Notes under the pieces: model-generated | Databases searched by the model: none | What the model was told of the DNA's origin: nothing | Seen by the model: the letters and a program-made list of their open reading frames with translations, nothing else | Assembly: GCA_001627335.1 (NCBI GenBank) | Contig: LUPK01000058.1 | Coordinates: forward strand, 1 to 54,858 | Reading direction: 5' to 3' | DNA from: Nocardioides sp. REDSEA-S33_B3 | GTDB taxonomy: Bacteria > Actinomycetota > Actinomycetes > Propionibacteriales > Nocardioidaceae | Length of the DNA stretch: 54,858 bases | Made by a program: the position numbers and the translations under genes | Part shown: positions 33,740-41,709 of the stretch, one piece after another | How the letters are laid out: every line of letters begins with the position of its first letter | How positions within the stretch are numbered: position 1 is the first letter of the stretch

Positions 33740-34252
33740 TCAGAGGTCGGTGGCGCCGTCGATCGACTCGCGGATCAGGTCGGCGTGGCCGCAGTGCCGG
33801 GCGTACTCCTCGACCATGTGCACCAAGATCCACCGCAGCGACACCGGGCCGCCGCGCCGCTCCCGCGCAGCCAGCACGTCGAGGCCCTCCCCGCGGGCGA
33901 GCGCCTCGTCGACCAGTCGGTCCGAGGTCGCGATGGCCTCGTCCAGCCAGGTGCGGAGCTGGTCGGGGCTGTCGTCGACGGCGCTGTGCCAGTCCCAGTC
34001 CTCGTCGGCCTCCCAGTCGACGTCGGCCCAGATCCCGCTCGGCTCGTGGCCGTGCAGCACGATCGAGAACCACCACTGCTCCACGAAGGTCAGGTGCTTG
34101 AGCATCCCGCCGAGGGTCATCGTCGCCGGCGCCAGAGTCCATGCCAGCCCGTCCGCGCCGACACCGGCGCACTGGCGGCGCAGGGTGTCGCGGAAGTGGT
34201 CGAGGAACGCCCGCAGCGTGGTGATCTCGTCGGCCGTGGTGGGGATGCTCAC
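33740..34252 (-). CDS. DinB-superfamily (DUF664) protein
   Basis: A 170-residue four-helix-bundle protein of the DinB/DUF664 superfamily, which includes mycothiol-dependent metalloenzymes. The three metal-binding histidines can be assigned: His in LKHLTFVEQWW near residue 53 and two in HMVEEYARHCGHADLIRE near the C-terminus. Start is GTG with TAGGGT six bases upstream (leaderless). In an organism with mca, a thiol-dependent S-transferase role is plausible, but the substrate is unknown. The PNPOx-like gene lies 42 bp upstream on the same strand. Confidence 0.82.
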   Translation of the reverse strand: MSIPTTADEITTLRAFLDHFRDTLRRQCAGVGADGLAWTLAPATMTLGGMLKHLTFVEQWWFSIVLHGHEPSGIWADVDWEADEDWDWHSAVDDSPDQLRTWLDEAIATSDRLVDEALARGEGLDVLAARERRGGPVSLRWILVHMVEEYARHCGHADLIRESIDGATDL

Positions 34253-34258
34253 GCCTCG

Positions 34259-34264
34259 ACCCTA
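34259..34264 (-). promoter_or_regulatory. Leaderless -10 element of the DinB-family gene
   Basis: TAGGGT on the minus strand, six bases before the GTG at 34252. Confidence 0.5.
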
Positions 34265-34294
34265 AGGCGCCGGCTGGAGCACCCCGGTGTCGGC

Positions 34295-34654
34295 TCAGCC
34301 GCAGCCGCCGGCCACCGCCGGGCCGTGGTCGGAGCCGGCCGGCTTGTGCAGCACCGCCCACGTCGGGCTGAGCAGTAGGTCGTCGCCGTCGACTGCGGCG
34401 GTGCCGTCGACGAGCAGCGTGAAGCCCGCCGGCTCGGTCGCCTGCGTGGGCGGCCACATCAGCGTGGCGCCCGGGTGGGCGGCCGCGTTGGCCAGCGACC
34501 CGCGCCCAGGAGTCGTGATCCGCAGCGCCTCCCCCTCGGGCGCGACCCCGACGGCCACGGCCTTGACCCTCTCACCCGACGTCGTGAGCAAGTACGCCGC
34601 CGCGAACCGCCTCAGCTGGTCGGGGATCGAGTGGAGGTCGACCGGGATGCTCAT
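34295..34654 (-). CDS. Pyridoxamine 5'-phosphate oxidase-like protein
   Basis: A 119-residue small split-barrel protein of the PNPOx-like/FMN- or F420-binding class. Visible features: AYLLTTSGERVKAVAVG (first strands), RITTPGRGSLANAAAHPGATLMW (cofactor phosphate-binding region) and a Gly-rich C-terminus ending GGCG. ATG at 34654 is chosen because TACGCT lies six bases upstream, giving a leaderless start; the frame is open seven codons further. Likely a heme, flavin or F420 binder rather than a true vitamin B6 oxidase, but the cofactor is undetermined. Confidence 0.75.
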   Translation of the reverse strand: MSIPVDLHSIPDQLRRFAAAYLLTTSGERVKAVAVGVAPEGEALRITTPGRGSLANAAAHPGATLMWPPTQATEPAGFTLLVDGTAAVDGDDLLLSPTWAVLHKPAGSDHGPAVAGGCG

Positions 34655-34660
34655 GGCCGC

Positions 34661-34666
34661 AGCGTA
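34661..34666 (-). promoter_or_regulatory. Leaderless -10 element of the PNPOx-like gene
   Basis: TACGCT on the minus strand, six bases before the ATG at 34654. Confidence 0.5.
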
Positions 34667-34755
34667 GTTCTCCACAAGCCCGGTCCGGGACGGAGCGGAC
34701 TGTCGGTGCCTGGCCGTAGGAAGGGCCCACGGAAGTCCGATCGGGAGGAGCAGGG

Positions 34756-35190
34756 ATGGACTCGGCTGGCATGGAGGGCGCGGGGGCAGCCCGACAGGTG
34801 GTCAGGGACGCGGAGGAGTACCTCCAGCGCGTGGTGGCGGAGGTGATGGCGCCGCACCCGGCGGAGTGCGTGCTCTGCTACATCGCCAGGATGCTCGACG
34901 AGCACGGGTGCGACGAGACCCTGCGGTGGGCCGGTCGCTTCCGCGAGCTCCGGTCGCCCCGGGCCACCGCGCTCGAGTCGCGCATGCAGGCCGCGGGCGG
35001 CTTCTGCGACTGCGAGGTCTTCAGCAACGGCTACCGCCTACGGCGCGAGCACCTCGAGCGCGACATCCACACCGACGAGCTCCGCGAGCCCGACCGGCCA
35101 CCGACCTGTGCGGGGGTGGGCCGTCTGGACTCGACCAAGCCCTGCACGGTCTGGGAGTCCCGGCGCCGTCGCTCACCCGGCTGCTGGTGA
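34756..35190 (+). CDS. DUF2695-like protein
   Basis: A 144-residue protein. Two Cys-containing blocks, AECVLCYIARMLDEHGCDETLRW and AGGFCDCEVFSNGY, match the pattern of DUF2695 proteins; the cysteines could bind a metal. The N-terminal 30 residues look helical and the C-terminus is basic with two further cysteines. GGGAGGAGCAGG precedes the ATG. Its last 18 bp overlap the end of the convergent YigZ-family gene. Function unknown. Confidence 0.7.
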   Translation: MDSAGMEGAGAARQVVRDAEEYLQRVVAEVMAPHPAECVLCYIARMLDEHGCDETLRWAGRFRELRSPRATALESRMQAAGGFCDCEVFSNGYRLRREHLERDIHTDELREPDRPPTCAGVGRLDSTKPCTVWESRRRRSPGCW

Positions 35191-35826
35191 GCCGTCCACC
35201 CACCGCTGCCCGACCACCACCGGGCGGGCAGCGCCGGAGGTGAGCTCGGCCAGCAGTCCCTCGGTCCGCGCGACCTGCGCCGGGTCCACCCCGAGCAGCA
35301 CCCGCACCCTCGCCCCGTACGCCGTCTCGAGCACGTCCACGCCGCGTGACCTCAGCTCCGTCTCGACCCGGCCGGCCTCGGCGTGGTCGAGGTCGACCTC
35401 GACCTCGCTGCGCAGCCGGCGCTCGAGCAGCCCGGCTCGCGCGACGGCGGCGCGCACGGCGTCGCCGTAGGCGCGCACGAGTCCCCCGGCACCCAGCAGG
35501 GTCCCGCCGAACCACCGGGTCACGACGACCGCGGTGTCCGACAGCCCGGCCCCGCGGAGCACCTCGAGCATCGGGGCGCCGGCGGTGCCGGCCGGCTCAC
35601 CGTCGTCGGAGGACCGTTCCACGGGCACGGGCGGCGGGCCCACGACGAAGGCGGAGCAGTGGTGCCGGGCGTCCCAGTGCTCGCGGCGCAGGCGCTCGAC
35701 CAAGGCCCGCGCCGCCGCCTCGTCCTCGACCCGCTCCAGGGTGCACCGGAAGCGCGAGCGCTTCACCTCGATCTCGGCCTCCGCCGAGCGTCCGGGCACC
35801 CGGTAGGTCACGACCGGCTCGACCAT
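35173..35826 (-). CDS. YigZ/IMPACT-family (UPF0029) protein
   Basis: A 217-residue member of the YigZ family. The N-terminal UPF0029 domain is recognised by EIEVKRSRFRCTLERV, ARHHCSAFVVG, SDDGEPAGTAGAPMLEVL and VVVTRWFGGTLLGAGGLVRAY. The C-terminal ferredoxin-like domain (DUF1949-like) follows from about residue 145. Eukaryotic relatives act on translation control; the bacterial role is unclear. It lies four bases after the TSUP permease gene on the same strand and overlaps the convergent DUF2695 gene. Confidence 0.88.
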   Translation of the reverse strand: MVEPVVTYRVPGRSAEAEIEVKRSRFRCTLERVEDEAAARALVERLRREHWDARHHCSAFVVGPPPVPVERSSDDGEPAGTAGAPMLEVLRGAGLSDTAVVVTRWFGGTLLGAGGLVRAYGDAVRAAVARAGLLERRLRSEVEVDLDHAEAGRVETELRSRGVDVLETAYGARVRVLLGVDPAQVARTEGLLAELTSGAARPVVVGQRWVDGSPAAG

Positions 35827-35830
35827 CGGC

Positions 35831-36610
35831 TCACCACCAGCCCGCGACCTCTCCGCCGATCCGCACGACGAAGGCGCCGACGACGACGAGGAAGAAGACC
35901 CTCACGAAGCCCGAGCCTCTGGCGACGGCGGTGCGCGCACCGACGTACCCGCCCACGAGGTTGGCCGCCCCCATGAGCAGCCCGACCTTCCACAGCACCG
36001 CGCCCTGGGGGACGAACACGACGAGGGCCGCGAGGTTGGTGGCCCAGTTGGCCATCCGCGCCTTGGCCGAGGCCTCGAGGAACCCGTAGCCCAGCAGGGC
36101 CACGAGGGCGACGACGAAGAACGACCCGGTGCCCGGGCCCAGCACGCCGTCGTAGAAGCCGACGACCAGACCGACGGCGAGCGCAGCCGCGGTGTGCCGG
36201 TGCCCGGCGAAGCGCAGCACGGTCGCACCGCCGAGGTTGGGCCGGAACGCGACGTACCCGCCGACGAGCACCAGCGCCACCAGCACGATCGGCTCGAAGG
36301 CCGAGCGGGGCACGTGCGAGGCGACGGCGGCGCCGAGGGCCGATCCGACGAACGCCAGCCCCATCAGCGGCAGGAAGGTGCGTGGGTCCGGACGGACGCG
36401 CCGGAAGTAGGTGGCCGAGCTGACGGTGGTGCCGCAGATGGAGGCCAGCTTGTTGGTGGCCAGCACCTGCACCGGCGCGGCCTGCGGGAGACCCAGCAGC
36501 AGCGCGGGGAGCTGGATGAGCCCGCCGCCCCCGGCCACCGCGTCCACGAAGCCGGCCGTGAGGCCGGCGAGGGCCAGGAGGAGCAGCAGGGTCGTCGTCG
36601 GGTCCTCCAC
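35831..36610 (-). CDS. TSUP (TauE/SafE) family permease
   Basis: A 259-residue integral membrane protein with about eight hydrophobic segments. The two family half-repeats are marked by GFVDAVAGGGGLIQLPALL near the N-terminus and GFYDGVLGPGTGSFFVVALV in the middle. Family members export sulfite, sulfoacetate or other organic anions, or move sulfur compounds. Starts with GTG after a leaderless TAGGGT. It is co-directional and almost contiguous with the YigZ gene and divergent from the BtuF-like gene across only 35 bp. Confidence 0.9.
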   Translation of the reverse strand: MEDPTTTLLLLLALAGLTAGFVDAVAGGGGLIQLPALLLGLPQAAPVQVLATNKLASICGTTVSSATYFRRVRPDPRTFLPLMGLAFVGSALGAAVASHVPRSAFEPIVLVALVLVGGYVAFRPNLGGATVLRFAGHRHTAAALAVGLVVGFYDGVLGPGTGSFFVVALVALLGYGFLEASAKARMANWATNLAALVVFVPQGAVLWKVGLLMGAANLVGGYVGARTAVARGSGFVRVFFLVVVGAFVVRIGGEVAGWW

Positions 36611-36616
36611 GCGCCG

Positions 36617-36622
36617 ACCCTA
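36617..36622 (-). promoter_or_regulatory. Leaderless -10 element of the TSUP permease gene
   Basis: TAGGGT on the minus strand, six bases before the GTG at 36610. Confidence 0.5.
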
Positions 36623-36633
36623 GGTGACGCCCT

Positions 36634-36639
36634 TACCGT
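36634..36639 (+). promoter_or_regulatory. Leaderless -10 element of the BtuF-like gene
   Basis: TACCGT, six bases before the GTG at 36646. The -10 of the divergent TSUP gene is only 11 bp away. Confidence 0.5.
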
Positions 36640-36645
36640 GGCCGC

Positions 36646-37521
36646 GTGCGCATCGTGTCCCTGCTGCCCTCGACCACCGAGATCCTCTTCGCCCTCGGCG
36701 TCGGCGAGGACGTCGTCGGCGTGACGTTCGAGTGCGACTTCCCCGCCGAGGCGCGTGGCCGACGGGTGGTGTCCGGGACGGCCATGCCCGAGGGCCTCGA
36801 CCCGGCCGGCATCGATGCGTGGGTCACCGCCGCGACGGCGGCCGGGGAGGACCTCTACACCCTCGACGCCGGGGCGCTGTCCGACCTCGACCCGGACCTC
36901 GTCCTCACCCAGGACCTCTGCGCCGTGTGCGCCATCGACGTCGACACGGTCGAGGACGCGCTGGCCCACCTGGGGTGCCGGGCCGAGGTCCTCTCCTTCG
37001 ACCCGCACACGATCGCGGAGATCGCGGACTCGGTGCGCGCGATCGGCCGAGCGGTGGGCCGGGAGCAGAAGGCCGAGCGGCTCGCCGCGACCGTCGACGC
37101 GCTCGACGCGGCGCGTGCGAAGGCCCCTGGCACCACCAGGCCCCGGGTCGTGGTGCTCGAGTGGACCGACCCGCCCTACGCCCCCGGGCACTGGATCCCC
37201 GAGATGGTGGAGGCGGCCGGCGGCGAGTGCGTGCTCGGCACGGCCGGCGCCCGGTCGGTGCGGACCACGTGGGACGAGGTGGCCGCGGCGCGCCCCGACC
37301 TCGTGGTGGTGGCCCCCTGCGGCTTCGACCGTGAGGGGGCCCGGGCGCAGGAACGGGCGCTGCTGGCGGCGGGGGTCCTGCCGCCCGGGGTGCCGACGTA
37401 CGCCGTGGACGCGAACGCGCACTGGGCGCGCCCCGGCCCGCGCATCGTCGAGGGAGTGGAGGACCTCCGCACAGCACTCGGCCGCCCGAGGGAGGGAGCC
37501 CTCGGACGGCCGAGCTGGTAG
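36646..37521 (+). CDS. BtuF-like periplasmic-binding-fold protein without signal peptide
   Basis: A 291-residue protein of the cobalamin/iron-siderophore binding-protein fold. It begins RIVSLLPSTTEILFALG, the usual start of the mature BtuF domain, with no signal peptide or lipobox, so it appears cytoplasmic. The long backbone helix and second lobe (PRVVVLEWTDPPYAPGHWIPEMV) are intact. Such signal-less BtuF-like proteins are common in actinobacteria, and no permease or ATPase gene is nearby, so a classical uptake role is doubtful. Translation is predicted from a leaderless GTG. The gene ends nine bases before the adhesin-like pseudogene remnant. Confidence 0.82.
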   Translation: MRIVSLLPSTTEILFALGVGEDVVGVTFECDFPAEARGRRVVSGTAMPEGLDPAGIDAWVTAATAAGEDLYTLDAGALSDLDPDLVLTQDLCAVCAIDVDTVEDALAHLGCRAEVLSFDPHTIAEIADSVRAIGRAVGREQKAERLAATVDALDAARAKAPGTTRPRVVVLEWTDPPYAPGHWIPEMVEAAGGECVLGTAGARSVRTTWDEVAAARPDLVVVAPCGFDREGARAQERALLAAGVLPPGVPTYAVDANAHWARPGPRIVEGVEDLRTALGRPREGALGRPSW

Positions 37522-37529
37522 AGCGGGTC

Positions 37530-38055
37530 AGGCAGGCGCCCGGGGCCGCGGAGACGAAGGGGACGCCGTCGGGCAGGGTGTCGACGAGCGTCACGTTCTC
37601 CGCCGTCCGGCCGCCCTCGTTGGTGACGGTCACGGTGTAGGTGACGGTCTCCCCGGCGTACGGCTTCTTCTTGTCCACCGTCTTGGTGACGACCAGGTCG
37701 GCCTTCACCGGGACGACCGGGGTGCTGGTCGAGGCCGCGTCGTGGCCGTTGCCGTCGTTGTCGTCGATCGTCGAGGCGGTCTCGGTCAGCTTGATCGCCG
37801 GCGCCGCGACCACCGGGGGGGACGTGGAGTCGGGGTCGGTGACCTTCGAGCCGTCCGGCGCGGTGCCGGTGGCGGTCGCGGTGTTGTCGACCGTGCCTGC
37901 ATCGACGTCGGCCTGGGTCAGCGTGTAGGTCTTCGACGAGCAGGTCACCCACGCACCCGGGCCAGCGCACCGGCCGGGCAGGTGACGTTCGGGTCCGCGC
38001 CGACGAACAGCGGGTCGTGGACCTTGACCGGGTTCAGCGTGACGTTGTGGTGGCG
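37530..38055 (-). pseudogene. Remnant of a DUF7507/DUF11 repeat surface protein
   Basis: On the minus strand NVTLNPVKVHDPLFVG and TYTLTQADVDAGTVDNTATA are pieces of one DUF7507-like repeat, and VTVTNEGGRTAENVTLVDTL belongs to a DUF11-type domain. The first two pieces are in different frames: one base appears missing in the GGCCCGGGT run near 37956-37963. There is no start codon, signal peptide or anchor; homology-like sequence stops at both ends (after VSAAPGA near 37530 and before HNVTL near 38055). It looks like an internal fragment of a large actinobacterial adhesin left by deletion. Confidence 0.75.
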
Positions 38056-38164
38056 ACGTGGGCGAACTGGTTCCGGTTGTGGACGTCCTGTTGCCCGAGA
38101 GACGTCTCAGCAACAACCCGGGGGGAGGACCCCGGCGCAGACCGGGGACGGGGATGTCAGGCCC

Positions 38165-40252
38165 TCAGCCGCCGACCCAGAAGCCGCGTCCGCCGAACCA
38201 GTCGGAGTAGCCGCCGCCCATCGACGAGCGCGCGAAGCCCGATCGGTCGCCGAGGTAGGAGCCCACGACCGCAGCGCCCAGGTCGTCGAGCTCGGGAGCG
38301 ACGACCCTGCCCTCGACCCGCGAGGCCATCGAGCCGATGAAGCGCGCCAGGCCGGGGTCCTCCCCCAGCCGGAAGAACGTGGTCTGCGCACCGAGGCGAC
38401 GTGCGTTGTCGAGCTCGCGGACGGCGTAGGCGATCGTCAACGGGTGCGGCGGGTAGGAGAAGAAGACCTCGCCGTCGGGCTCGAGGTGGCTGGTCGGCTC
38501 GCCATCGGTGACGACCAGCAGCACCGGCTGGGCGTTGGGGTGCTTGCGGAAGTGCCGGTTGGCCAGCAGCAGGCCGTGGTGGAGGTTGGTGCCCTTGTCG
38601 TACATCGCGTCGAGGGCCGTCAGCTCCTCGATCTCCATGCGCTGGGCGTGCCGGCCGAAGGCGATCAGCTGCAGGTGGTCGCCGCGGAAGCGGGACCGGA
38701 TGAGGGTGTGCAGCGCCAGCGCGGTGCGCTTCATCGGCACCCAGCGGCCGTCCATGGCCATCGAGAACGAGGTGTCCACGAGCAGGGCCACGGCGGCCTG
38801 GGTGCGCTCCTCGGTCTCCTGGACCTCGACGTCGTCGATCGTCAGGCGGACACGGGGTCTCGACCCCCGCTCGCTTGCGCTCGCTGCTCGACCATCGGTG
38901 AAGCGCCCCTCGCCGGCCTCGCGGACGATCGCGTTGGTGAGGGTGCGGGTGACGTCCCAGGGCTCGGTGTCGCCGAACGCCCAGGCCCGGGTGGCACCGG
39001 AGCGCTCGCCGGACGCTCCGGCACGGCGTGACTCCCGCTGACCCTGTCGGCCCGAGAGCCGCTCCGCGGCGTCGCGCAGGAGGGACTTGCCGAGCTGGCG
39101 CATCGCCTGCGGGGTCAGGCGGAGCTGACCGTCGGAGCCGCGCTGGAGGGTGCCGTGCTCGCGCAGGGCCTGCTCGAGACGCTGCAGCGTGCGGGCGTCG
39201 ACCGCCGCCTCCTCACCCAGCTGGCGCGAGAGCGCGTCGAGGTCGAGGTCGTCCATCCGGGCGCCGCCGTAGGACTGGGAGAGCTGCTCGGACAGCGCGT
39301 CGAGCTCGGCGAGGTCCTGGAAGACCCCCGTGCCGTCGCCGAGGCCGAGGCCCTTTTGACCGTTCATCTGCTCCGAGCCGTACCAGTCCTCGCCCGGACG
39401 CAGCGCCTGCAGGTTGCCGTCGAGGCGGGCCAGGGACTCCATCAGCGCCGGGGACCCGAAGGCCTGGGCGGAGAGCTCCATCAGCTGCTGGCGCTGCTCG
39501 GGGCTCATCGAGTTCAGCATCCGCTGCGCGGCGGCGGCACGGGCGGCCATCGCGTCAAGCAGCTCGTCGAGGTCCTGGGGCTCCTCGGGGAACTGGTCCC
39601 CGTGCTTGCGCATGAACTCCTCGAAGTCCTCCTGCGTGTCCTCGCCGCGCTGACGCTTCTCCAGCAGCTCGTTGAGGTCGCTGAGCATCTCGTCGATCGC
39701 CGCACGGTCCTCGTCCGTGGCGTTCTCCAGGGCCTGCTTCATGCCCTGGAAGCGCTGGTCCAGCAGCTCGCGACCGAGCAGGTCCTTGATCTGCTCGAAG
39801 GCCTCGCGGGCCTGGCTGCTCTGCCAGTCGTAGGACGACAGCTCGCTCACCGCGGCGGCCGGGTTGGGCGACAGGCTGTCGAGCGTCATCTCCCGCAGCG
39901 CCCGGTCGCCGTCGTCCATCATCGCGTCGCGGGCCAGCTGCTTGCGCTCCTCGAGCACGGCGCGGTCCAGCAGCTCGCGGACCTCCTCGAGGGTGCCGTC
40001 GAGGTTGTGCCGCTTCAGCAGCTCGCGACGGCGCTCGGCCACCCGGCGCGCCAGGTCGTCGAGCCCCTGCTGGTCCTGCCCGCCGCGCCGCAGGAACTCC
40101 CGCAGCGCGCGCTCGGGGCTGTAGCCGGCCATGACATCCTCGCCGATCGCGTCCAACGCCTCCGACAGGTCGACCGGTGGCGCGAGCGGATCCCGCCCGC
40201 CGTCGTAGCGGCCGTAGCGGGAGGCGCGGCGCTGGGACCAGACGTCAGCCAT
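38165..40252 (-). CDS. VWA-domain protein, partner of the MoxR-like ATPase
   Basis: A 695-residue protein whose N-terminal 450 residues are mostly helical and highly charged, with Gln/Met/Arg-rich stretches, and whose C-terminal part is a von Willebrand factor A domain. The MIDAS motif DTSFSM starts at Asp493, with the later TDGEPTSHLE block. It follows the AAA ATPase gene by three bases; the pair resembles Rv0958-Rv0959 of M. tuberculosis and the MoxR/VWA or Mg-chelatase type of chaperone. About 15 residues near 452-466 (GRAASASERGSRPR) are encoded by a dispersed DNA repeat, so this segment is likely a recent in-frame insertion in a linker. Confidence 0.88.
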   Translation of the reverse strand: MADVWSQRRASRYGRYDGGRDPLAPPVDLSEALDAIGEDVMAGYSPERALREFLRRGGQDQQGLDDLARRVAERRRELLKRHNLDGTLEEVRELLDRAVLEERKQLARDAMMDDGDRALREMTLDSLSPNPAAAVSELSSYDWQSSQAREAFEQIKDLLGRELLDQRFQGMKQALENATDEDRAAIDEMLSDLNELLEKRQRGEDTQEDFEEFMRKHGDQFPEEPQDLDELLDAMAARAAAAQRMLNSMSPEQRQQLMELSAQAFGSPALMESLARLDGNLQALRPGEDWYGSEQMNGQKGLGLGDGTGVFQDLAELDALSEQLSQSYGGARMDDLDLDALSRQLGEEAAVDARTLQRLEQALREHGTLQRGSDGQLRLTPQAMRQLGKSLLRDAAERLSGRQGQRESRRAGASGERSGATRAWAFGDTEPWDVTRTLTNAIVREAGEGRFTDGRAASASERGSRPRVRLTIDDVEVQETEERTQAAVALLVDTSFSMAMDGRWVPMKRTALALHTLIRSRFRGDHLQLIAFGRHAQRMEIEELTALDAMYDKGTNLHHGLLLANRHFRKHPNAQPVLLVVTDGEPTSHLEPDGEVFFSYPPHPLTIAYAVRELDNARRLGAQTTFFRLGEDPGLARFIGSMASRVEGRVVAPELDDLGAAVVGSYLGDRSGFARSSMGGGYSDWFGGRGFWVGG
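38856..38898 (+). repeat. Dispersed GGTCTCGA...CTCGACC repeat inside the VWA gene
   Basis: The segment begins GGTCTCGACC and ends GCTGCTCGACCATCGG, with CGCTCGCTTGCGCTCGC in the middle. Related copies lie at 49269-49362, 52948-52985 and 52992-53028. It is in frame with the coding sequence. Confidence 0.7.
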
Positions 40253-40255
40253 GGC

Positions 40256-41671
40256 TCAGCCGTAGACCGTCTCGCCGCGACCGGACTCCTTGCTGACCTT
40301 CCGGGCGAGGTAGAGCCCCTCCAGCGCCAGCTCGATCGCGCCTGCCCGCTGGCCGTCGTCGGTGGCGCCCAGCCGCTCGCAGACCTGGTCGTAGAGGTCG
40401 GACTCCCCCAGGCGCGGCAGGCCGGCCAGGAAGTCCAGCGCGGTGACCTGCTCGCCGGTGGTGACCATCTGCCCCGCCTCGAGCGCGTCGACGAGCAGCC
40501 CGAGGTCGAGGCCGCGGAACCGGTCACGCACGGTCTCGGCGACGGCGGTGCGGAGCAGGTGGGTGAGCACCTCGGCCTCGCGGCCCTCCTCGCCGGACTC
40601 GAACTCGATCTTGCCGCCGAGCACGTCCACGGCAGTCTCGAGGTCGACGACCCGGGCCACCGCCTGCGGCTCGCCCTGGACCGTGGCCCGGTGCAGCGCG
40701 GCGGCGGCGATCGTCTCCGCACCGGCGATGGCGAACCGGGCCGAGACCCCCGAGCGCTGGTCGACGGCGCTGGAGTCGCGCAGGTGACGGGTGAAGCGCG
40801 CCAGGATCTCCAGCAGGTGGGGCGGGACGTCGGCGACCAGGTCGGCCTCCTGGCGGATCACCGCCACCTCGTCCTCGAGCTCGGTCGGGTAGTGGGTGCG
40901 GATCTCGGCGCCGAAGCGGTCCTTGAGCGGGGTGATGATGCGCCCGCGGTTGGTGTAGTCCTCGGGGTTGGCGCTCGCGACGACCAGCACGTCCAGCGGC
41001 AGCCGCAGCACGTAGCCGCGGATCTGGATGTCGCGCTCCTCCATCACGTTGAGCATCGCGACCTGGATGCGCTCGGCGAGGTCGGGGAGCTCGTTGATGG
41101 CCACGATCCCGCGGTGGCTGCGCGGGATCAGCCCGAAGTGGATCGTCTCCAGGTCGCCCAGCGAGCGACCCTCGGCGACCTTCATCGGGTCGACGTCGCC
41201 GATGAGGTCGGCGACCGAGGTGTCGGGCGTGGCCAGCTTCTCGGCGTACCGCTCGTCGCGGTGGCGCCAGGAGATGGGCAGGTCGTCGCCGTACGCCGCC
41301 ACCGCCTGCTGGGACTGCACCGTGATCGGCTCGTAGGGGTGCTCGCCGATCTCGGAGCCGGTGATCACCGGGCTCCACTCGTCGAGCAGGCCGACCATCG
41401 TGCGCAGCAGGCGGGTCTTGCCCTGCCCGCGCTCACCGAGCAGCACGATGTCGTGGCCGGCGATCAGCGCCCGCTCCAGCTGCGGGATCACGGTGTCCTC
41501 GAAGCCGTGCAGCCCCGGCCACGGGTCGCGCCCCTCGCGCAGCGCGGCGAGCAGGTTGTCGCGCATCTCGGCACGCAGCGTCCTCAGCTCGTGGCCGGAG
41601 GCCCTGAGCTCGCCGAGGGTGGTCGGGGCGGGCGGGTGGGTGCGCGGGGAGTCCGCGGAGGAGACCGTCAC
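40256..41671 (-). CDS. MoxR/Mg-chelatase-like AAA ATPase
   Basis: A 471-residue AAA+ ATPase. Walker A is GERGQGKT (79-86), Walker B-like IVAINELPDL, and the sensor region is VASANPEDYTNRGRIITPLKDRFGAEI. The C-terminal lid includes GVSARFAIAGAETIAAAALHR. Together with the downstream VWA protein it should form a two-component remodelling chaperone of the MoxR type (Rv0958-like). The start is GTG with TAGCGT six bases upstream, suggesting a leaderless operon. The client protein is unknown; no metal-tetrapyrrole genes are nearby, so a real chelatase role is unlikely. Confidence 0.9.
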   Translation of the reverse strand: MTVSSADSPRTHPPAPTTLGELRASGHELRTLRAEMRDNLLAALREGRDPWPGLHGFEDTVIPQLERALIAGHDIVLLGERGQGKTRLLRTMVGLLDEWSPVITGSEIGEHPYEPITVQSQQAVAAYGDDLPISWRHRDERYAEKLATPDTSVADLIGDVDPMKVAEGRSLGDLETIHFGLIPRSHRGIVAINELPDLAERIQVAMLNVMEERDIQIRGYVLRLPLDVLVVASANPEDYTNRGRIITPLKDRFGAEIRTHYPTELEDEVAVIRQEADLVADVPPHLLEILARFTRHLRDSSAVDQRSGVSARFAIAGAETIAAAALHRATVQGEPQAVARVVDLETAVDVLGGKIEFESGEEGREAEVLTHLLRTAVAETVRDRFRGLDLGLLVDALEAGQMVTTGEQVTALDFLAGLPRLGESDLYDQVCERLGATDDGQRAGAIELALEGLYLARKVSKESGRGETVYG

Positions 41672-41677
41672 GCCTCC

Positions 41678-41683
41678 ACGCTA
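41678..41683 (-). promoter_or_regulatory. Leaderless -10 element of the MoxR-VWA operon
   Basis: TAGCGT on the minus strand, six bases before the GTG at 41671. Confidence 0.5.
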
Positions 41684-41709
41684 GCCGCGGGCCCCCAACG
41701 CCGGCAGGC

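Noticed and set aside
38856..38898. A frameshift or disruption of the VWA gene by the dispersed repeat
   Set aside because: The reading frame continues unbroken through the repeat and both flanking domains are intact.
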